Source of the DNA: Ruegeria sp. Alg231-54
GTDB lineage: Bacteria; Pseudomonadota; Alphaproteobacteria; Rhodobacterales; Rhodobacteraceae
Assembly: GCF_900143525.1 (NCBI RefSeq)
Contig: NZ_FREZ01000018.1
Location: 1 to 55,102, forward strand
DNA: 55,102 nt
Direction of reading: 5' to 3'
Positions 42,216-50,432 of the stretch are shown here, in pieces. The notes beneath the pieces were generated by a model. That model was not told where the DNA came from. It saw only the letters and a list, made by a program, of their open reading frames with translations, and did no database searches. A program made the translations under genes and the position numbers. Numbering within the stretch: the stretch's first letter is position 1; every line of letters starts with the position of its first letter.

Positions 42216-43334
42216 CTACCAGTTTGCCAAAAGTTCGCCCATGCGCTCTAGGCCAAGGTCGAGGTTGGCAGCAGCACCTCCCCCCACACCCAGTCGGATG
42301 TGGTTCTGCATCCCGTAAGACGAACCCGGTAGTAGAAATGTCCGATAGGGATCGGCGAGCAAGCGTTTGGCGAACACGTCGCCATCAATCCCATCGAGCC
42401 GTGCCAAACCAATTAATCCAGCCTGAGGTTTGACCCAATCGAGGTTGGGCTGATCGGCAACAAACCTATCCAGGCGTTCCAGCGTTTTCATCCCAGCTGC
42501 CCGTGCAGTTTTCAAAGCCTGATTATATCGGTCAGACCTCAAGGCGATTTCGGCGATGACTTCGCCAAGAATATTCATAATTTCGCTCGAGTTTTCCCGC
42601 AGAATAATAGCGTCCCAAATGAGATCTGAATCACGGCATATCATCCAGCCGGTGCGTAGCCCCTGGAGCCCCAGTGCCTTGGAAACGCTGCCCGTCGTGA
42701 TACCCCTTGGATACAAACCAGCAATCGAAGGGGCACGGGACCCGTCCCACTCCAATCCCGCGTAAACTTCGTCAACAACCAGCCATGCACCTACGCAATC
42801 TGCGATTTGGACAAGCCTTTCCAGCTCTGCTTGTGTCATCAACTGCCCGGTGGGGTTATTGGGGTTGGTCATAAAGATGAGCCGCGTGCGCGCTGTTACT
42901 GCGGCCTCAACTTTGTCGAGCGGCAATACCCAACCAGCCCTCTCTTCGCGGTCGACAACTTTTAGCGTCGCGCCAACTGCCTCTGCCAATACGCCCGCTT
43001 GTGGCCAGCCCGGGCGTTCCGTTACGACTTCGTCGCCCGGTTGGACCAATTGCATGAATGCAAGATAATTGGCTTCCGCGGCGCCGGCGGTGATCAGAAC
43101 GTCGTCTGGCTTGCAAACATCAGACAAGCCGGCGCGGTCCAAAACATGCCGTCGTAAAGCAGGCAGACCCCGAAAGCTCTTTTGGTTCCAATCCAACGGC
43201 AGCGCTGGATCCAGCGCATCCATGAACTCACCCAAACGCGGCGACTCGGACAAGGAAAACCCAACGAAAGCTTCTGGATCCGCTTCCGTGGTATCCAGTA
43301 GGTATTGAAAAAGTGTGTGTATCTTGACTTTCAT
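42216..43334 (-). CDS. Class I/II PLP-dependent aminotransferase
   Basis: This 372-residue fold-type I aminotransferase uses pyridoxal phosphate. Visible elements are the cofactor-binding GAAEANYLAF region, the conserved NPNNPTGQLMTQ, VDEVYAGLEWDG, and the Schiff-base lysine in TTGSVSKALGLQGLRTGWM. A later IRLGVGGG supplies the substrate-carboxylate Arg. Length is normal. The amino-acid substrate cannot be assigned. It is divergent from the MBL hydrolase gene with 41 bp between starts, so they share a promoter region. Confidence 0.88.
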   Translation of the reverse strand: MKVKIHTLFQYLLDTTEADPEAFVGFSLSESPRLGEFMDALDPALPLDWNQKSFRGLPALRRHVLDRAGLSDVCKPDDVLITAGAAEANYLAFMQLVQPGDEVVTERPGWPQAGVLAEAVGATLKVVDREERAGWVLPLDKVEAAVTARTRLIFMTNPNNPTGQLMTQAELERLVQIADCVGAWLVVDEVYAGLEWDGSRAPSIAGLYPRGITTGSVSKALGLQGLRTGWMICRDSDLIWDAIILRENSSEIMNILGEVIAEIALRSDRYNQALKTARAAGMKTLERLDRFVADQPNLDWVKPQAGLIGLARLDGIDGDVFAKRLLADPYRTFLLPGSSYGMQNHIRLGVGGGAAANLDLGLERMGELLANW

Positions 43335-43375
43335 GCTCTACTCAAAATCTTTGTAGTCAATCAGGGAGAGAGTCT

Positions 43376-44131
43376 GTGCAAGCAGAGGGATTTGTCAAAG
43401 GGCGACCGATTGACCTTGTGGTTTTGGACTACGGGCTGTTCAAGGTCCATTCCACTGGCCGCATAATAGGTATCTGCGGGTTTCTGATCCGAACAGATTT
43501 GGGAGAAGCAATACTCATCGACACTGGATTTCCTGAAAAATACGCCATTGATACCGACGCCGCGGTCAAAGAAGATCGATTGTTCGAGTTTGGCGAGGTT
43601 CTGAAGTGCGAACCAGATAATCTGCCACACGCACAGCTGGCAATACTCGGGCTTATTCCGTCAGACATTTCATTACAGATTTGTACGCACTCCCATATCG
43701 ACCATATCGGTGCATTGGGCGACTTTCCAAACAGTCCCATTCTCATCTCCTCTGCCGAGCGAGCCTTACCTCGCCCCTTGTATTGGGGCGATATGCGGCC
43801 GATGGAATGGCCCGAGCAGGATTATCTGGTTATTGATGACGACGTAGAGATTGGGCCAGGTATCTTCGTTTTGATGGCACCCGGTCATGCGCCTGGCCAG
43901 ATCGCGGTAATGGTCGATCTTCCGTCGGGGGCGATTTTATTGACCAGTGATGCGATTTCCCGACCAGCAGAAATCGACGAGAAGTTTGCCGGGTCTTGGG
44001 ACGAAGATGCAGCAATTGCCAGCGCAGACAGGTTGATGCGTCTGGCATCCGAGCGAGATGCCTTTGTAATCTATGGGCATTGTCCAAAGCAGTGGGCTGT
44101 TCTGAAGAAAGCACCAGAAGTCTACAGCTGA
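43376..44131 (+). CDS. N-acyl-homoserine-lactonase-like MBL-fold hydrolase
   Basis: This 251-residue dizinc metallo-beta-lactamase-fold hydrolase starts at GTG 43376 behind GGGAGAG. All metal ligands are visible: the HxHxDH motif in CTHSHIDHIG (about residue 103), a His in APGHAPGQ, the bridging Asp in LTSDAISR and the late His in IYGHCPKQW. The opening VLDYGLFKVHSTG and ILIDTGFPEKY resemble AttM/AiiA-type lactonases that inactivate quorum signals. Close relatives hydrolyse other lactones, so quorum quenching is only a possibility. It is divergent from the aminotransferase. Confidence 0.83.
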   Translation: MQAEGFVKGRPIDLVVLDYGLFKVHSTGRIIGICGFLIRTDLGEAILIDTGFPEKYAIDTDAAVKEDRLFEFGEVLKCEPDNLPHAQLAILGLIPSDISLQICTHSHIDHIGALGDFPNSPILISSAERALPRPLYWGDMRPMEWPEQDYLVIDDDVEIGPGIFVLMAPGHAPGQIAVMVDLPSGAILLTSDAISRPAEIDEKFAGSWDEDAAIASADRLMRLASERDAFVIYGHCPKQWAVLKKAPEVYS

Positions 44132-44179
44132 TCCCACCCCTTGGACCATTTTTCCGGAAAGTGATGTCGCACCAAAGAA

Positions 44180-44908
44180 TTATCTGACGTCGCGCCCTTG
44201 GTTCAGAATAATCACATTCCCACTGGAAACATCCCCTGCCGGTGAAATGAGAAAACCAACCCAAGAGGCGATTTGCTCAGGTAGCATCGCATGACCATGT
44301 GGCATGGCACTAACGGCTTTCTTCAAGACTTCCTCGGTCAAGACATTGAACAACGGTGTCTCAGTCATGGCAGGTGCCAGAGAATTTACACAGATTTTAT
44401 CCTTTGCGTATCGACGGGCGAGGTCTTTTGTTAGGGTATCCATCGCTGCTTTTGACGCGCGGTAGTGCGGAGGGTCGAACACATCGAAATTGTAAGCACC
44501 GTTCGATGAGATATTTACAATCTTTTTGATGCCTTCGCGTTCTAACATCAATTGGACCGCTTGCTGGCAACAATGGAATGCAGAATTAAAGTTGATTGCC
44601 ATCTGCTTTTCGAGTTCCTCGGGCGGAATGTGCGGGAAGTCAGACATAAAGCAGGTGCCAGCGTTGTTTACCAAAGCATCCAGACCGCCACGGGCTGTCC
44701 TAATGCGCTCAAACGTTTGAGCCACGGCCAAAGGATCAGTTAAGTCAACGTAAATAGGTGTGAAGTCCGAACTAAATTCTGATGCCAGTTCGTTCAGACG
44801 CTCTTCTTTGAGGTCCAGACCAATCACATGCAACCCGTTTGTCTGCAATTGGCGGCAGATGGCCTGCCCCATCCCTCCCGCGGCGCCGGTCACAACCGCT
44901 GTCTTCAT
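44180..44908 (-). CDS. Short-chain dehydrogenase/reductase (SDR)
   Basis: This 242-residue NAD(P)-dependent oxidoreductase is of the classical SDR type. The nucleotide motif is TGAAGGMGQ near the start, the conserved NNAG follows (VNNAGTCF), and the catalytic residues are Ser in NISSNGAY and the Tyr-x3-Lys in HYRASKAAMD. An acidic residue after beta-2 (GLDLKEERL) suggests NAD preference. GGAGG-like bases precede ATG 44908. It converges on the MBL gene, 48 bp apart. Substrate unknown. Confidence 0.88.
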   Translation of the reverse strand: MKTAVVTGAAGGMGQAICRQLQTNGLHVIGLDLKEERLNELASEFSSDFTPIYVDLTDPLAVAQTFERIRTARGGLDALVNNAGTCFMSDFPHIPPEELEKQMAINFNSAFHCCQQAVQLMLEREGIKKIVNISSNGAYNFDVFDPPHYRASKAAMDTLTKDLARRYAKDKICVNSLAPAMTETPLFNVLTEEVLKKAVSAMPHGHAMLPEQIASWVGFLISPAGDVSSGNVIILNQGRDVR

Positions 44909-45657
44909 GGTAACTCCTCCTACCTAGGTATGATTTGGGATACTTCGAATTAAAGAAGGAAACTCATAACCCTTTTTTCTGAAAGCGGCGAAAGCCAATT
45001 TCGTTTAATTCAGTGCACGTCCGTTTTGGGCTCAAGCTAGACTTTGCAAAGTCAGCTTTCTGCGCATCACAGACTTTCGCGAGAATCCAAGCAAAAAGCC
45101 CGCATGGAACCCAAGGGGCCTTGGGAGGCCCCGTGAGGGGTTGGGCACCGCAAAGGACCAAAACCGTAACAACTACGCCAAAAACTGATTGAATTCATCG
45201 CTAAGGCAGACAATCGCGCAGCGCAAAACTATGGGCAAACTACGCAAACTTTTGGGGTGCGCGAAGTGTTATGCGCAAACCTACAAGATCTGTAGGGACG
45301 CGCATAACGCTGCATTCTTATCATTGATTTTATTCAGAAAATCTGGGTGTCTTCGCCCAGAATTTTGTACAGCATTTGCGCATAGGTTTGCATTTTTTGC
45401 CCATAAGATTGCACGGTTCACTATACGCGCTCAATTGTCGATTGTCGTACAGTGGCTTGATCAACTTGAACGCACCATAACTCAGCCAAAAGTGCGTTAT
45501 TCTTGGAACAATTCAACCCAAAACCGAACAAAACAACTCAATTGCGAGGCTATGGTAGATTCCTTTCAATTTAGCTCGGCTCGGTAAGTTTAGATAAAAA
45601 CTATTTAACATCGGCAATTCGACGCATGGGATCAGACGGCAGCAAGCTGTTTAAATT
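44909..45657. other. Intergenic region containing the palindromic dispersed repeat
   Basis: About 750 bp with no supported protein gene. The main content is the inverted-repeat element at 45222-45436. A GGGGCCTTGGGAGGCCCCG hairpin lies near 45116-45134 (GGGGCC...GGCCCC), possibly a terminator. A 132-codon plus-strand frame across the repeat (45189-45587) is considered an artefact of the repeat. Confidence 0.5.
45222..45436 (+). repeat. Dispersed repeat, copy 2, with inverted left arm (MITE-like palindromic element)
   Basis: The right part (45290-45436) matches 11854-12001 at about 75% identity. The left arm (45224-45270, GCGCAAAACTATGGGCAAAC ...) is an inverted, roughly 70% copy of the outer ~45 bp of the right part, when that is read on the minus strand (TGCAATCTTATGGGCAAAAA ...). 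Each arm carries spaced GCAAANYTATG motifs pointing inward, so the whole forms a long imperfect inverted repeat of about 215 bp with an AT-rich centre near ATTGATTTTATT. No transposase is encoded. A non-autonomous mobile element or recombination/replication site is inferred. Confidence 0.65.
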
Positions 45658-46017
45658 CTAGGGATGCGTCTCATTAAGACTGCATCGGGTGATTAGCCAT
45701 CGACCATCTGGTTGTCGCTCAAGCACATTTAGCGAAACGCCTTCACCTGTCGTGCCTTCGCTAAATTCTGCAAGACACCAGCCGAGTTCGCCGTCTCGAC
45801 CTGCACTAGAGACAGTGATTTTTTTGTCTTCTCCACCTTCCGCGACCCACTCTGCATGTGTGTCTTCAATAGCTTGCCTTCCAATGGAAGGTGGGCCGAA
45901 AGGAGAGTACATCTCTGCTTGCGCTGCAAACACTGAAGCGCATCCATTGGCGTCCCCTTGTTGGTAGCAGGCGACATAGTGGTCGAATACCTCCTGGCAC
46001 TGTTGTTTGAAGGACAT
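45658..46017 (-). CDS. SnoaL/SgcJ-like NTF2-fold protein
   Basis: This 119-residue protein has the NTF2-like cone fold pattern: an N-terminal helix (CQEVFDHYVACYQQGDANGC), ASVFAAQAEMYSPFGPPSIG, RQAIEDTHAEWVAEGG, and strands ending DGRWLITRCSLNETH. This is typical of SnoaL-like/DUF4440 proteins that act as small isomerases, hydratases or ligand binders. GGAGT-like bases precede ATG 46017. No partner gene is evident. The function cannot be assigned. Confidence 0.78.
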   Translation of the reverse strand: MSFKQQCQEVFDHYVACYQQGDANGCASVFAAQAEMYSPFGPPSIGRQAIEDTHAEWVAEGGEDKKITVSSAGRDGELGWCLAEFSEGTTGEGVSLNVLERQPDGRWLITRCSLNETHP

Positions 46018-46088
46018 ACAAACACTCCTAATTTCGCTGTCCTAGCATCAGGTTCTGCAGTTCTACTGTCAAATCAACCTCGATCAGA

Positions 46089-46454
46089 TTGTTTGCGTCG
46101 CTTCTACCTTGGGCGGAGCAGCTTACGCTTGCAATTGGGAAAGTGAAGAGGTTGATCGACGAGCAGCCCGACCTGTTTGGTGATGAACACCCGTCCATCG
46201 TTCAGATCAAACAGAAATGGGGAGGCTTGCGCGTCTATGAGGGTCCGGGCTGCAACCAGGCTACGAGTGAAGAGATTCAATGGCGTGTCGATCAGATTGA
46301 GCAAACCTGTGTAGGTTGTTCTAATTCTGCCCAACGCCAGAACGTCCTTGGGTTTGTGACGACGCTTTGCAGCTGTTGCTGTCTAGGCGTTTTCAAAGTC
46401 AGACCGACAAGCGTAATGGTTTGGAACGCTATCGATCATTGCTTCATAATTTGA
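46089..46454 (+). CDS. Small conserved hypothetical protein with 'KxKWGGLR' motif
   Basis: This 121-residue frame (TTG start) contains PSIVQIKQKWGGLRVYEG followed by an acidic helix (ATSEEIQWRVDQIEQTCVGC) and a later TLCSCC. That order (KEKFGGLRFY, then a helix and a Cys-x-x-Cys near 'TLC') is shared by small proteins of unknown function found across many bacteria and phages. The cysteines could bind zinc. The last 25 residues look less conserved, so the 3' end may be altered. A weak start codon lowers confidence. Confidence 0.5.
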   Translation: MFASLLPWAEQLTLAIGKVKRLIDEQPDLFGDEHPSIVQIKQKWGGLRVYEGPGCNQATSEEIQWRVDQIEQTCVGCSNSAQRQNVLGFVTTLCSCCCLGVFKVRPTSVMVWNAIDHCFII

Positions 46455-46520
46455 TGCTTCCAAAGCAATTGTGGCTTGTGCATTGTTAGTAAGAGCTCTG
46501 TGAAATTGAAGGGACATCGC

Positions 46521-46880
46521 GTGAAGATCTATTCCGTATTCGTTTGGTTACTTGCTCTTAGCTTGACATTTGGAGGCGTTGATTTGGTATCCGCCAAAGA
46601 GAAAGGCGGAAACTCAAAAGACAAAAAAGTTCAGCTGGACGGCAAACCAGGCAAGGGCCAGAAAGCTGTGCCACCAGGACAAATAAAGAGATATACAAGG
46701 GGCGCCAAGCTTCCCAGCGACTTGGACTACACGGACATTGGAGACCTTGTTGACTGGAAATTAAAACCTCCGGGAAAAGGCAATCGTTACATACGCGTCA
46801 ACGATGAGATTTTGGAAGTTACTGATGACCTTTCAACGGTCGTCGACGCAGTTGGCATCGTTGGAGACCTCGCCAAATAA
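46521..46880 (+). CDS. RcnB/CigR-like exported basic protein
   Basis: From GTG 46521 (AAGGGA about 6-11 bp upstream) this 119-residue protein has a signal peptide (SVFVWLLALSLTFGGVDLVSA), a Lys/Gly-rich linker (GKPGKGQKAVPPGQIKRYTR), and the RcnB/CigR-type domain (LPSDLDYTDIGDLVDWKLKP, PPGKGNRYIRVNDEILEVTD, DDLSTVVDAVGIVGDL). E. coli RcnB tunes nickel/cobalt export, but most relatives are uncharacterised periplasmic proteins. It stands alone on the plus strand. Confidence 0.75.
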   Translation: MKIYSVFVWLLALSLTFGGVDLVSAKEKGGNSKDKKVQLDGKPGKGQKAVPPGQIKRYTRGAKLPSDLDYTDIGDLVDWKLKPPGKGNRYIRVNDEILEVTDDLSTVVDAVGIVGDLAK

Positions 46881-47019
46881 GAGGGCCTATAAAACTTAGG
46901 TTACTTTAAGCACTAGAGCCTAACGTTAAACTTGCGGACAAGGCAGACTGTCAAAGATCTGCCCATTGGTCCTTAATTTTGCCAGTTCTTCCGTATTTGC
47001 TTCGCCGCACATGCGCTAC

Positions 47020-47946
47020 TTAATTGGGTAAAGTGCCTCCCTCGTAAACCCATTTGATGGCGGCGGAATCCGGGCAAATCTGGCCACCAACTTCGCGCAG
47101 GTGCCGGGAAATCTCCTCCGTCATTCCATCCATTCTTGCCTCGCCAACGGCGCCCTTGCGGATCATGGCTCCGGAATTAAGGATCGGGATCTCTGAGACC
47201 GTACGCCCTTCAAACTTTCCCTCATTCGCTTTCATCCATGGGAAGGATGTAAACTCCAGTACATTAGCCCATTGTTCTTCGGTCAGCTCTTCACCGATGA
47301 ATTCGGCAATCTTTCGGATTGATCCTTGGTGATCACTCTTCATGTCAGAGAAGTGCAGGAACAAAACGTTTGGTTCATTCCGAAGCGGCCACCACGCGGC
47401 GAGAAAGCCAAAGATTGCGCCTTGCATACCGTTGGCGTCAATCACATCAGAATAGAAGGATGGAAAGTCGGGTCGACAAAGGGCTTCTCTTGGCACGCCC
47501 CAGAGTTCATACCATGCGTCCGAGTGCTTGTTCAGGAATGGCCTGAATGAAACGAGGGCCTCCTCCGGATTTCGCATGATTACGACATATTTGACGTCGG
47601 TGCCCGACCCGACGCTCTGAAACGGCACCGCAGGTGGCGGCGAATGCGTCTTGAAAGCGCGGCGCGTGTTGGTTGGCATGGCTGTTACCCGTTCAACTAC
47701 GACTTCCTGGGGCTGCCCGGGGAAGGCCAAAAATTCAATCCAAGGCACTTCTTCGTATACGTCTCGAAAATCATCAGCCCCGCCCGTTAATAACTGATGA
47801 ACGATGTTCATTGTCCAGGTTGTCCCGCTTTTAATTGGAACAGAAATCACTACATCTCCGTCCCTCCAAGCGATCTTTTGTTGAATTTCCGGAACTATCC
47901 ATGGTGGCCCTGAAGGTGGGGCGCCGTCTTCTGGGACGTCGTTCAT
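47020..47946 (-). CDS. PAPS-dependent sulfotransferase domain protein
   Basis: This 308-residue cytosolic sulfotransferase moves sulfate from PAPS to a hydroxyl or amine acceptor. The 5'-phosphosulfate loop is PIKSGTTWTMNIVHQ (about residue 41). The 3'-phosphate motif is VIMRNPEEALVSFRPFL, and the late dimer/PAPS segment IRKGAVGEARM (usually RKGxxGDW) is present. FKTHSPPPAVPF supplies the catalytic His region. ATG 47946 (MNDVPEDGAPP) fits the family; codons upstream to 48108 do not. Substrate unknown. Such genes are rather rare in this group of bacteria and may be acquired. Confidence 0.85.
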   Translation of the reverse strand: MNDVPEDGAPPSGPPWIVPEIQQKIAWRDGDVVISVPIKSGTTWTMNIVHQLLTGGADDFRDVYEEVPWIEFLAFPGQPQEVVVERVTAMPTNTRRAFKTHSPPPAVPFQSVGSGTDVKYVVIMRNPEEALVSFRPFLNKHSDAWYELWGVPREALCRPDFPSFYSDVIDANGMQGAIFGFLAAWWPLRNEPNVLFLHFSDMKSDHQGSIRKIAEFIGEELTEEQWANVLEFTSFPWMKANEGKFEGRTVSEIPILNSGAMIRKGAVGEARMDGMTEEISRHLREVGGQICPDSAAIKWVYEGGTLPN

Positions 47947-48333
47947 TTTGATTGACCTCTCATTGGCCTCCCTTCGGTCGAGAGGACTAAACCACCAACT
48001 TACCCCGCAAAAGCGGACTTTTCCAAATCCCGTGCACCGAGACCACTCAGATCCATGCGTGATGGCCCAAACAAGACGGGGGGACGAACAGCTTTTTATT
48101 CGTGTCAACCAGCTTTAAAAATGAAAGTACCGGAGCGGGCTCGAGGCAGACGTTCACGAATTTGTCGCGATTGACCGCTTGGCGGGCAAGGCTGCCGTTT
48201 GCTGCGGCGCAGAGCTCCGGAACCAAATGAAGTATTGCTCAGTAGGCGGAGTGGACGAACAGAACTATCTTTCGCTGTCTCGTCTAAAAGCGCGGACCCT
48301 CATTGTCTATCTCACGGCAAAAGCCTTCTTCTA
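47947..48333. other. Intergenic region upstream of the sulfotransferase gene
   Basis: About 390 bp without a supported gene. The stretch near 48120-48260 resembles non-coding remnants common in this bacterial group (AATTTGTCGCGATTGACCGC). No clear promoter was assigned. Confidence 0.45.
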
Positions 48334-48531
48334 CTACAGGATCGATATATAGCTAGCGGCGGACGCTCTACTTAGAAAAAAGGCCAGTAGAAGAAAAATC
48401 AACAAAATCGGGGCAGCAAATATAGCTTTTATTATCATAGGTTTTAGGGAGCTATTCTTGTCCGGGCCAAATGTTTCGACCTCGGCGTTGTTTAAAGGCG
48501 GGAATAGCTCCCTTTTGCTTTGCTTAACCAT
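48334..48531 (-). CDS. Possible small single-span membrane protein
   Basis: This 65-residue frame from ATG 48531 encodes a polar N-terminal half (KQSKRELFPPLNNAEVETFG) and one strong membrane helix (IFAAPILLIFLLLAFFLS) near the C-terminus. Such N-in single-span proteins exist, but there is no clear ribosome site and no family match. Confidence 0.45.
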   Translation of the reverse strand: MVKQSKRELFPPLNNAEVETFGPDKNSSLKPMIIKAIFAAPILLIFLLLAFFLSRASAASYISIL

Positions 48532-48537
48532 AGTCAA

Positions 48538-48856
48538 CTCGTAAAAATAAACTATTTGCTATTTTTCAGACCTCACATTAACCGAGTGTTAACGCTCCTA
48601 TTATTTCCGATTTAGTGGTTTATTTTGATCGCTGCTGGAGACAAAAACTTTAAAACTACTGCTATTGTTAACAGTCTTATATTCCCAAGTGATTCTTTTG
48701 GAGACAAAGGCTAAGATTTTAATACTAAATTAAAAATAACAACTTCTGAAAGTCGGAGAGCTGCCACATTACGGCCCTGTTTGAGCAACATTCTTAGGGA
48801 TGGCATTCGTTCGCCGCCGCTGACCCGTATTTCTCAAAACGAAAAGGATTTCTGCA
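48538..48856. other. AT-rich intergenic region
   Basis: About 320 bp, clearly richer in AT than the surroundings (runs such as AATACTAAATTAAAAATAAC), with no gene. TGGAGACAAA occurs twice (near 48636 and 48700). It probably holds promoters for the glycine-rich gene and for the small minus-strand gene. Confidence 0.45.
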
Positions 48857-49399
48857 GTGTTGAACTTCCTTAAAGTGAGCGTTTCCGCACTCGTACTGTC
48901 TGCATTTGTAGTCGCGCCAATCGTGACCGTTTTCGCCACCGATTACGCATACGCCAAAAATGGCAACGGCAAAGGTGGAGGTAACAGCGGCGGAAAAGGG
49001 GATAACGGAGGTGGCAAGGGTGGCGGAAAGGGTGGCAACAGCGGTTAAAAAGGTGCCAAAAAGGGATGGGGTTCAGACAAAACTCTCAACGGGACAAACA
49101 CGAAGTCTGCGAGCAAAAGTCATAAGTTAAAGAGCGCTAGTCGTTTAGGTCGGGCTGTGAAGGAAGACTTCCAGGCTTTAGGCCGCAACCTAAAGCAAAA
49201 CGGTGTCAAAGGTCTATTCAACGGGAACAAGGCTCGGACCACCACCACACGAACAAATAAAGCGAGTGTTAAGCAATCCCCGAGACCACCAAGCAGAAAA
49301 GCAAAACTCCTTGATGATGTTACTCACCCCGATTGCTGTCATTTGGAAATGGGGACGGCTATGAGAGCACAAGCTCCGGTGGTTTCAATGGACGAGTGA
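48857..49399 (+). pseudogene. Exported glycine-rich protein gene with in-frame TAA
   Basis: The frame from 48857 encodes a signal peptide (FLKVSVSALVLSAFVVAPIV ... AYAKN) and a Gly/Lys repeat region (NGKGGGNSGGKGDNGGGKGG). It stops at TAA 49046-49048, after 63 codons. The same frame continues openly for 117 more codons with the expected basic domain (SRLGRAVKEDFQALGRNLKQ, NGVKGLFNG). Proteins of this plan (Gly-rich linker plus a 'DFKALGR...GVKGLF' domain) are known in Rhodobacteraceae as single chains. The last part after about 49320 does not look native and overlaps the start of the AraC-type gene, so the 3' end is also damaged. Confidence 0.65.
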
Positions 49400-49995
49400 T
49401 ATCTTTGGACGTTGATTACCTCGATAGAACCGCCCAAGCTTTAGGATTAGAAGTCCCTGAAACCATTCAATCAGCTTGCAAATTTGAAGCAGCTGGCTCG
49501 GATGTCGAGTTCAATAGACTGGATTCTTTTATTGCAAGGTTTTTAACCGACTCGACGTTGTTGTCAGATAGGGAAATGTGTGAGGCGTTGGCAAAGGAGA
49601 TACTTCTGTTTGCCATAAATGGTGAAGCCCATGAAGACAAAAGTACCGCATTTCAGCGACGTAGAGCATTGAGACTCGCTTTGGAAAGAATGGAGCAATT
49701 CGCATGCGATCCTCTTTCCATCGCTGAGATCTGCAAGTCCGTGAGCTGTTCATGGCGGACCTTGGACAGGGTTTTCAAGGAAGAATTTGGAATCGGCCCG
49801 AAAGCCTATTTTGTTCGGTTTAGGTTGGGGCGTGCTCGAAATGAACTACTTACTTCAGACCCAGCCTTCACTGTCATTAATATCGCCAATCGCTGGGGCT
49901 TTTGGCACATGGGGCAATTTGCAGCCGATTACAAAAAAATGTTCGGTGAACTGCCATCAACCACCTTAAAGAGGGTATCGAAGTCAAATCGGTAG
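49333..49995 (+). CDS. AraC-family transcriptional regulator, apparently N-terminally truncated
   Basis: This 220-residue protein ends in an AraC-type DNA-binding domain: LSIAEICKSVSCSWRTLDRV, FKEEFGIGPKAYFVRFRLGR, NELLTSDPAFTVINIANRWG, FWHMGQFAADYKKMFGELPS. The preceding part (RVISLDVDYLDRTAQALGLE) is the end of the usual ligand domain; about 100 residues before it are missing compared with family members of ~320. The first possible start is TTG 49333, within the 3' end of the broken glycine-rich gene. A deletion has most likely joined the two genes. DNA binding could persist, but ligand control is doubtful. Confidence 0.72.
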   Translation: MLSFGNGDGYESTSSGGFNGRVISLDVDYLDRTAQALGLEVPETIQSACKFEAAGSDVEFNRLDSFIARFLTDSTLLSDREMCEALAKEILLFAINGEAHEDKSTAFQRRRALRLALERMEQFACDPLSIAEICKSVSCSWRTLDRVFKEEFGIGPKAYFVRFRLGRARNELLTSDPAFTVINIANRWGFWHMGQFAADYKKMFGELPSTTLKRVSKSNR

Positions 49996-50432
49996 GTTTC
50001 CTTTTGAGAACCACCAATGCGACAACTGCGGTGTTCGGAGGGTGTGATATCTACGTTGCGAAGGGCCAGATGGTTTGCGCATCGCTTTTGTTCCCCCTTT
50101 CCGGCATACCATCAGGATGAGCCGCAATCGCAATGACAGATGGTCAAGTCCAAGACTTTTCGCCGGTGCGCACGTATAGTTGTGCAAAAAAGTATCGCAA
50201 TAATAATAACTTGCGCAGAGATCGCTAACTGCCGCCAAACTTAGCAATCGCTTCCAAGGTCATTTCTTGTTCCAATGACGGATGGTTGCGACAAACCTTT
50301 AGGTCTATACAGATTGGATCGAGGTGACTTACGTACTTAATATGCAGTACTAAAATTTGTCTGGGTCTTTGAATTTTGAAACGTCCAAGCGAGAAGCGGT
50401 TTTATTCGAGCGCAAGATTGGCGTTCTCAAGA
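49996..50432. other. Intergenic region before the DUF900 hydrolase gene
   Basis: About 430 bp without a supported gene. A minus-strand 87-codon frame (49984-50247) has no signals. The DUF900 reading frame is open back to TTG 50376. Confidence 0.4.

Noticed and set aside
45189..45587. 132-codon plus-strand frame as a protein gene
   Set aside because: It runs across the inverted-repeat element. The related repeat copy elsewhere has matching chance frames, so this is repeat structure rather than a conserved protein.
50157..50250. Possible small RNA or coding frame in the gap before the DUF900 gene
   Set aside because: No stable hairpin with T-run and no promoter could be recognised by eye.
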